Positions 60,329-64,000 of a DNA stretch of 64,000 bases are shown piece after piece. The notes beneath the pieces were generated by a model that was not told the origin of the DNA, did no database searches, and saw nothing but the letters and a program-made list of their open reading frames with translations. The DNA lies in assembly GCA_011391865.1 (NCBI GenBank), contig JAABPV010000002.1:1-64000 (forward strand), written 5' to 3'. Within the stretch, counting starts at the first letter, position 1, and each line of letters begins with the position of its first letter. This stretch comes from Desulfobulbaceae bacterium. Lineage in GTDB: Bacteria > Desulfobacterota > Desulfobulbia > Desulfobulbales > Desulfobulbaceae. The translations under genes were made by a program, and so were the position numbers.

Positions 60329-60757
60329 TTATATAGTGAGAAGTTGCTCCTGCACCAACCGCCGCAACCGTTCCGCCAGCTCCAGCATGGCCGGGATTTC
60401 CTCCATCATCGGCGGGCTGATTTTGAAGCCATCCAGCGAGCAGATGTCCTGATACTGATCCATCTTCAGCAGGCCCTCGCCAATATCCCCCATCTTGCCC
60501 GGAAAGACCTGTTCCATTGCCGCGACTAAATCAGCCATCGTATGGTTGTACGGCAGCTCGCCGTGGCGCATCAGCGCGGCCATGACGAACTTCTCTATGG
60601 CCATAGCGATGAGATTGTAAAGGATTTCCGGGGTGAAGGCCTGCACGCTCTTGCGCTGCGCCTGCGCCGCCGTGTTCAGGAAGCCCTCGCCGTGGCGGAA
60701 ATACTCCTCCCAGCCTTTGACTGGGCGCAACTCATGCAGCGGCTGTATTTTTATCAT
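60329..60757 (-). CDS. HEPN-like protein in the nif-associated operon
   Basis: 142 aa, mainly helical. 'YNLIAMAIEKFVMAALMRHG' followed by 'YNHTMADLVAAMEQVFP' resembles HEPN-domain helical bundles, which carry an RxxxxH RNase motif in toxins; that motif is not clearly present. Its placement in a sigma-54-driven operon points to a housekeeping role in nitrogen fixation or its regulation. 185 bp containing array H separate it from the GNAT gene. Confidence 0.68.
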   Translation of the reverse strand: MIKIQPLHELRPVKGWEEYFRHGEGFLNTAAQAQRKSVQAFTPEILYNLIAMAIEKFVMAALMRHGELPYNHTMADLVAAMEQVFPGKMGDIGEGLLKMDQYQDICSLDGFKISPPMMEEIPAMLELAERLRRLVQEQLLTI

Positions 60758-60844
60758 GCTGAGGTGCTCAGTAAAATGATGCTGCCGTCTGTCTCGCTTC
60801 GGCAGGGGTGAACCTTGTGTTCGCCCATGAAACTTTCGCAGCGC

Positions 60845-60935
60845 ACGAATGCATGGTCAGCGTCGGATCAAATGCATGGTTTCGATCCGATCAAATGCAT
60901 GGTTTCGATTGGATCGAAACCATGGTTTCGTCCTG
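60845..60935. repeat. Palindromic array H: 4 units of 23 bp inside the nif-associated operon
   Basis: Cores at about 60848, 60871, 60894 and 60917, 23 bp apart. The first three share AATGCATGG with GATC flanks, and the fourth is the perfect 16-bp palindrome CGAAACCATGGTTTCG. It lies between two co-directional genes that appear to be in one transcription unit. Confidence 0.85.
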
Positions 60936-60941
60936 CTCCAT

Positions 60942-61388
60942 TCACAGCATCTTGCGCAGGCAGATCATGGCGGTGCGCTGCAAGCCTGTCTTGTGATAAA
61001 AGGCCAAAGCTGGGGCGTTGTTCCGGTCCGCCAGCAGCTGCATACGGCTCGCTCCTTGACTGACGGCCCAGGCCTCGGCAGCAGCCACAAGCTGCCTGCC
61101 TATACCTTTGCCCTGCTGCGCGGTCTGCACGGCCACATCTTCCACCAACGCAGACAGCCCGCCTTGCGCCGTGGAGATCAGCAGTTGCCCCGTACACATG
61201 CCGATCACCTCGCCGTCCTGCTGCGCTGCGAAAACCGCCGCCTGCGCATTAGCCAAGAGCAGCCGCAGGCCGCGCTCCTGCTTATCCGCATTGAAAACAA
61301 AGTCTTTCTCTATGCTGAAGAGCAGCCGCAGCAGGTCAAGTAAGGCCGGTATATCCTCCTGCCCGGCCCGGCGAATAACCGTGTTCAT
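60942..61388 (-). CDS. GNAT-family N-acetyltransferase
   Basis: 148 aa. Acetyl-CoA binding motif 'QQGKGIGRQLVAAAEAWA' near residue 92 and 'NNAPALAFYHKTGLQ' near 125 define GNAT. The substrate is not predictable. It overlaps the ferredoxin gene by 4 bp (ATGA). GNAT genes are often seen beside nifB-type genes, but their role there is not known to me. Confidence 0.88.
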   Translation of the reverse strand: MNTVIRRAGQEDIPALLDLLRLLFSIEKDFVFNADKQERGLRLLLANAQAAVFAAQQDGEVIGMCTGQLLISTAQGGLSALVEDVAVQTAQQGKGIGRQLVAAAEAWAVSQGASRMQLLADRNNAPALAFYHKTGLQRTAMICLRKML

Positions 61389-61690
61389 TCGGAAATCAGA
61401 TGCTTGGCCGCTGGCTCGCCTTCCTCAAGGCCGTCGAGGATGGCATCAACCGCCTCCTCGCTGTTCACACGGCCGAACCACCAGTTCTCCGGCTGCACCA
61501 CCATGACCGGCCCCTTCTCACATTGCTTGAGACAGGATGTGGCGGTGATCAGGCAGTCCAAGCCGCGATCCAGCACTTCCTCCTCGATGTATTGCAGCAG
61601 CCCTTCGCTCTGCTTGTGGCAAAGCCCTTTCTTGTCGCCTGCGGCGCGGAAACTCTGGCAGAGCAATATCTGCCGCTTTGGTATGGCCAT
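61385..61690 (-). CDS. Thioredoxin-fold [2Fe-2S] ferredoxin, nif-associated type
   Basis: 101 aa. Four cysteines in the thioredoxin-like ferredoxin arrangement: 'LLCQSFRAAGDKKGLC' (two) and 'ATSCLKQCEKGP' (two). 'VMVVQPENWWFGRV' is typical of the Shethna-like ferredoxins found in nif loci. It probably supplies electrons for nitrogenase or cofactor assembly, or protects nitrogenase. Preceded by GGAAGGAAGGGAAG; 24 bp after the NifB-like gene. Confidence 0.88.
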   Translation of the reverse strand: MAIPKRQILLCQSFRAAGDKKGLCHKQSEGLLQYIEEEVLDRGLDCLITATSCLKQCEKGPVMVVQPENWWFGRVNSEEAVDAILDGLEEGEPAAKHLISE

Positions 61691-61714
61691 GTCTTCCCTT
61701 CCTTCCTGATGAGA

Positions 61715-62854
61715 TTATTTCTTGCACTTTTGTTTCTTGCCGCCGCCGTAGAGCACGTCCACCAGACCTTCAATGCTGTCTTCAGCCAGCAACACCTTGA
61801 TGCCCTGCTCCGCCAGCACCTTCTGCGGATTCTCGCCCGCTTTGGCCGCCAGCAGGGCGAAGCAGTCAAAGAGGCATTCGCGGGCCAGCGTCTCCCAGCG
61901 GGAGCTGCCTGCGCCTGCCTGCGGCGCGTTGCGCACTGTGAGCAGCGAGGGCAGCTCGTCGCCGCAGCGCGGGCCGTAGATGAGAATCTTCTCCGCTTGG
62001 CCGAGGTGCAGATCCACCTCCATGCCGCTGCTGCTGACCACGGCCACGTTGGGCCGCGCCTGCGTCGGCTTGGGCAGCAGAGTTCCGGCAAAGGCCGTGC
62101 CGCTGCTCGGCGGACTGAGCAAAGTTGCTCCGTATTCGGCCAGTTCCAGATGCGCCGCCGCTGCTGCTTTAACCTGCGCCAGAAGGGCCGCGTCGCAGCT
62201 CGGCGGGCCGCCTTCTTCCTCTGCGGCCGCAAAGGGCAGCAGGGTCATGGATGCCGCGCCGAGCTTGGCCATTTTCTCCGCAATCACAGCCACGTGCTGG
62301 TCGTTGATGCCCGGATAAACCGTGGTCTGAATGTTCACTTTCAGTCCGGCCTGCGCCAGAGCCGCGACCGCCTGTTCCTGCTCGCTGATCAGCAGCACCG
62401 CCGCCTCGGCCAGCGGGAGCGTCCGCTTGCCCGGACGGATCCATTTGTAAATCTTTTCCGCAATGTCTGCGGCAACCGCCTCCACTTGCAAGCTGATCTG
62501 GGCAAGGCCCCGCTCCGCCAGCTTTGGCGCAAGGGCCGCCGCGCCCAATCCGGCAGCGGTCAGATGCAGGCTGAAATCAGGATGCTGGGCGCGGATCAGG
62601 TCGAGCGTGGCGAAGAGAATTTCCGGCACGGCCAAGGCATCGCCCGGCCCGCAGACCGTCACGCCGCCGATGCTTTTGCCGCCTTTGATCAGCTCGTCAA
62701 GCCACGCGGCTGCCTCTGCTGGCGGCAGGGCCGCAGCCGCTTTACCGCCGCCGAAACGCCTGCCGCAGACCGCCTGCGGCGCAATCGGCAGGATCAGGCT
62801 GTCAATCCGCATTGAGCGGGGGCAGGCGCATTGTTCTTGGGGAAATTGCAGCAT
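61715..62854 (-). CDS. NifB/NifX-family protein with degenerate radical SAM site
   Basis: 379 aa. The TIM-barrel-like N-terminal part follows NifB in outline ('SLILPIAPQAVCGRRF', 'GGVTVCGPGDALAVPE', 'LKVNIQTTVYPGINDQHV', 'AASMTLLPF'), but the CxxxCxxC radical SAM motif expected near residue 25 is missing: only one Cys remains in that window. The C-terminal ~115 residues ('NVAVVSSSGMEVDLHLGQAE', 'FDCFALLAAKAGENPQKVLA') form a NifX/NafY-type FeMo-cofactor-binding domain. It is probably a cofactor carrier or scaffold rather than a NifB enzyme. First gene behind a consensus sigma-54 promoter. Confidence 0.82.
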   Translation of the reverse strand: MLQFPQEQCACPRSMRIDSLILPIAPQAVCGRRFGGGKAAAALPPAEAAAWLDELIKGGKSIGGVTVCGPGDALAVPEILFATLDLIRAQHPDFSLHLTAAGLGAAALAPKLAERGLAQISLQVEAVAADIAEKIYKWIRPGKRTLPLAEAAVLLISEQEQAVAALAQAGLKVNIQTTVYPGINDQHVAVIAEKMAKLGAASMTLLPFAAAEEEGGPPSCDAALLAQVKAAAAAHLELAEYGATLLSPPSSGTAFAGTLLPKPTQARPNVAVVSSSGMEVDLHLGQAEKILIYGPRCGDELPSLLTVRNAPQAGAGSSRWETLARECLFDCFALLAAKAGENPQKVLAEQGIKVLLAEDSIEGLVDVLYGGGKKQKCKK

Positions 62855-62909
62855 GGTGTCATCCTCAGCAGCGGGCAGCGTTTGTCGTCGCCCTTCTGCT
62901 GTATATCAA

Positions 62910-62925
62910 AGCAAAGGCCGTGCCA
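62910..62925 (-). promoter_or_regulatory. Consensus sigma-54 promoter of the nif-associated operon
   Basis: On the minus strand TGGCACGGCCTTTGCT is a perfect TGGCACGNNNNTTGCW, about 56 bp before the NifB-like start. NifA/NtrC control is expected. I could not find an unambiguous upstream activator site (TGT-N10-ACA) in the next 200 bp. Confidence 0.9.
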
Positions 62926-62934
62926 AGAGGAGGA

Positions 62935-63135
62935 ATGCTGCATTTCTGCTGTGAAACCGTCTTGATGGAGGGAGAGAGCCTGTTGGATCGGGCTGTTCGT
63001 TTTTGCAGGATGGATGACAAAAAAGGAGATAAGAGGCGTTTTTGTCGGATTCTAAGAGAATGCATTCTGCGCAATTATAAACCGGAAGGACAGCGCAACG
63101 ACTTTCTCATTGACATCCTTCTTGCAACGCAATAA
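62935..63135 (+). CDS. Possible 66-aa protein beside the CRISPR array (tentative)
   Basis: Begins MLHFCCETVLMEGESLL and ends DFLIDILLATQ; basic and helical-looking. The purine-rich GAGGAGGA directly abuts the ATG, so spacing is poor, and the region overlaps the expected CRISPR leader and the sigma-54 upstream region. It may be chance. Confidence 0.22.
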   Translation: MLHFCCETVLMEGESLLDRAVRFCRMDDKKGDKRRFCRILRECILRNYKPEGQRNDFLIDILLATQ

Positions 63136-63152
63136 GCTGGCACATCCTACTT

Positions 63153-63908
<756 letters not shown>

Positions 63909-63913
63909 AAAGC

Positions 63914-63959
63914 GTGTCAAAGTCCTTGGACTTTGACACACAAAGTCCAAGGACTTTGT
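63914..63959. repeat. Palindromic pair I: 2 units 23 bp apart, after the CRISPR array
   Basis: GTGTCAAAGTCC-TT-GGACTTTGACAC (12-bp arms) at 63914-63939 is followed by ACAAAGTCC-AA-GGACTTTGT (9-bp arms) at 63940-63959. Their centres are 23 bp apart, the same step as the other arrays. It begins 5 bp after the last CRISPR repeat. No gene is visible from here to the window end. Confidence 0.85.
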
Positions 63960-64000
63960 CGCCCATTTTAGCAGGTGTAAAACAAAGAAGCAAAACAAGC

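Overview
The window looks like a chromosomal stretch from a Gram-negative, H2-using, diazotrophy-capable anaerobe. The best guess is a deltaproteobacterium (Desulfobacterota, Desulfobulbales-like; a cable-bacterium relative is possible). This rests on the gene mix: a cytoplasmic HdrABC-MvhDGA electron-bifurcating hydrogenase, a complete hydrogenase maturation set, LptD and MltB (outer membrane and periplasm), a Gld-type ABC transporter, GlnK-AmtB and nif-type genes behind sigma-54 promoters. The taxonomic assignment is inference; there is no rRNA gene here. Most genes are GC-rich. A few islands (about 1.2-1.6 kb, 11.6-13.6 kb, 46.4-47.3 kb) are visibly AT-richer.

Layout. 1-1.6 kb: partial nitroreductase, a PD-(D/E)XK-like protein and an AT-rich unknown gene. 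2.4-3.8 kb: SGNH hydrolase plus a lipoprotein. 4.1-10.6 kb: hdrCBA-mvhDGA in one tightly overlapping operon with a recognisable promoter and a palindrome in the leader. 10.7-13.6 kb: vapBC and an OLD-type ATPase/nuclease, placed between the hydrogenase and its maturation genes. 13.6-21 kb: maturation protease and hypA-B-F-(membrane protein, higA-like)-C-D-E. 21-25.6 kb: acyltransferase, metW, metX and a small membrane protein. 25.9-30.7 kb: Gld-like ABC transporter set. 31-36 kb: HU-like protein, tRNA-Leu, RNase E/G, radical SAM protein. 36.4-45.2 kb: lptD, DHH phosphoesterase, mltB, metallophosphoesterase, hybrid histidine kinase, trpB. 45.8-50.8 kb: envelope and unknown proteins, a cNMP-binding/DUF4388 protein, cobO. 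51-57.5 kb: GGDEF-EAL protein, rsmE, a second HU-like protein, a secreted CHAT/caspase-like protein. 57.7-62.9 kb: amtB-glnK and a nif-associated operon, each behind a sigma-54 promoter. 63.15-63.96 kb: a CRISPR array with 12 repeats.

The most unusual feature is a set of nine short, strictly phased intergenic arrays. Each has 2-14 copies of a short, usually palindromic core repeated every 21 bp (two arrays) or every 22-23 bp (seven arrays). Core sequences differ between loci, except that the arrays near 1.75-2.05 kb and 45.55-45.80 kb share one family. They lie in convergent, divergent and co-directional gaps, inside likely operons (metX/metW; the nif-type operon), beside both HU-like genes, and directly after the CRISPR array. 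I know of no described element that matches the whole pattern.
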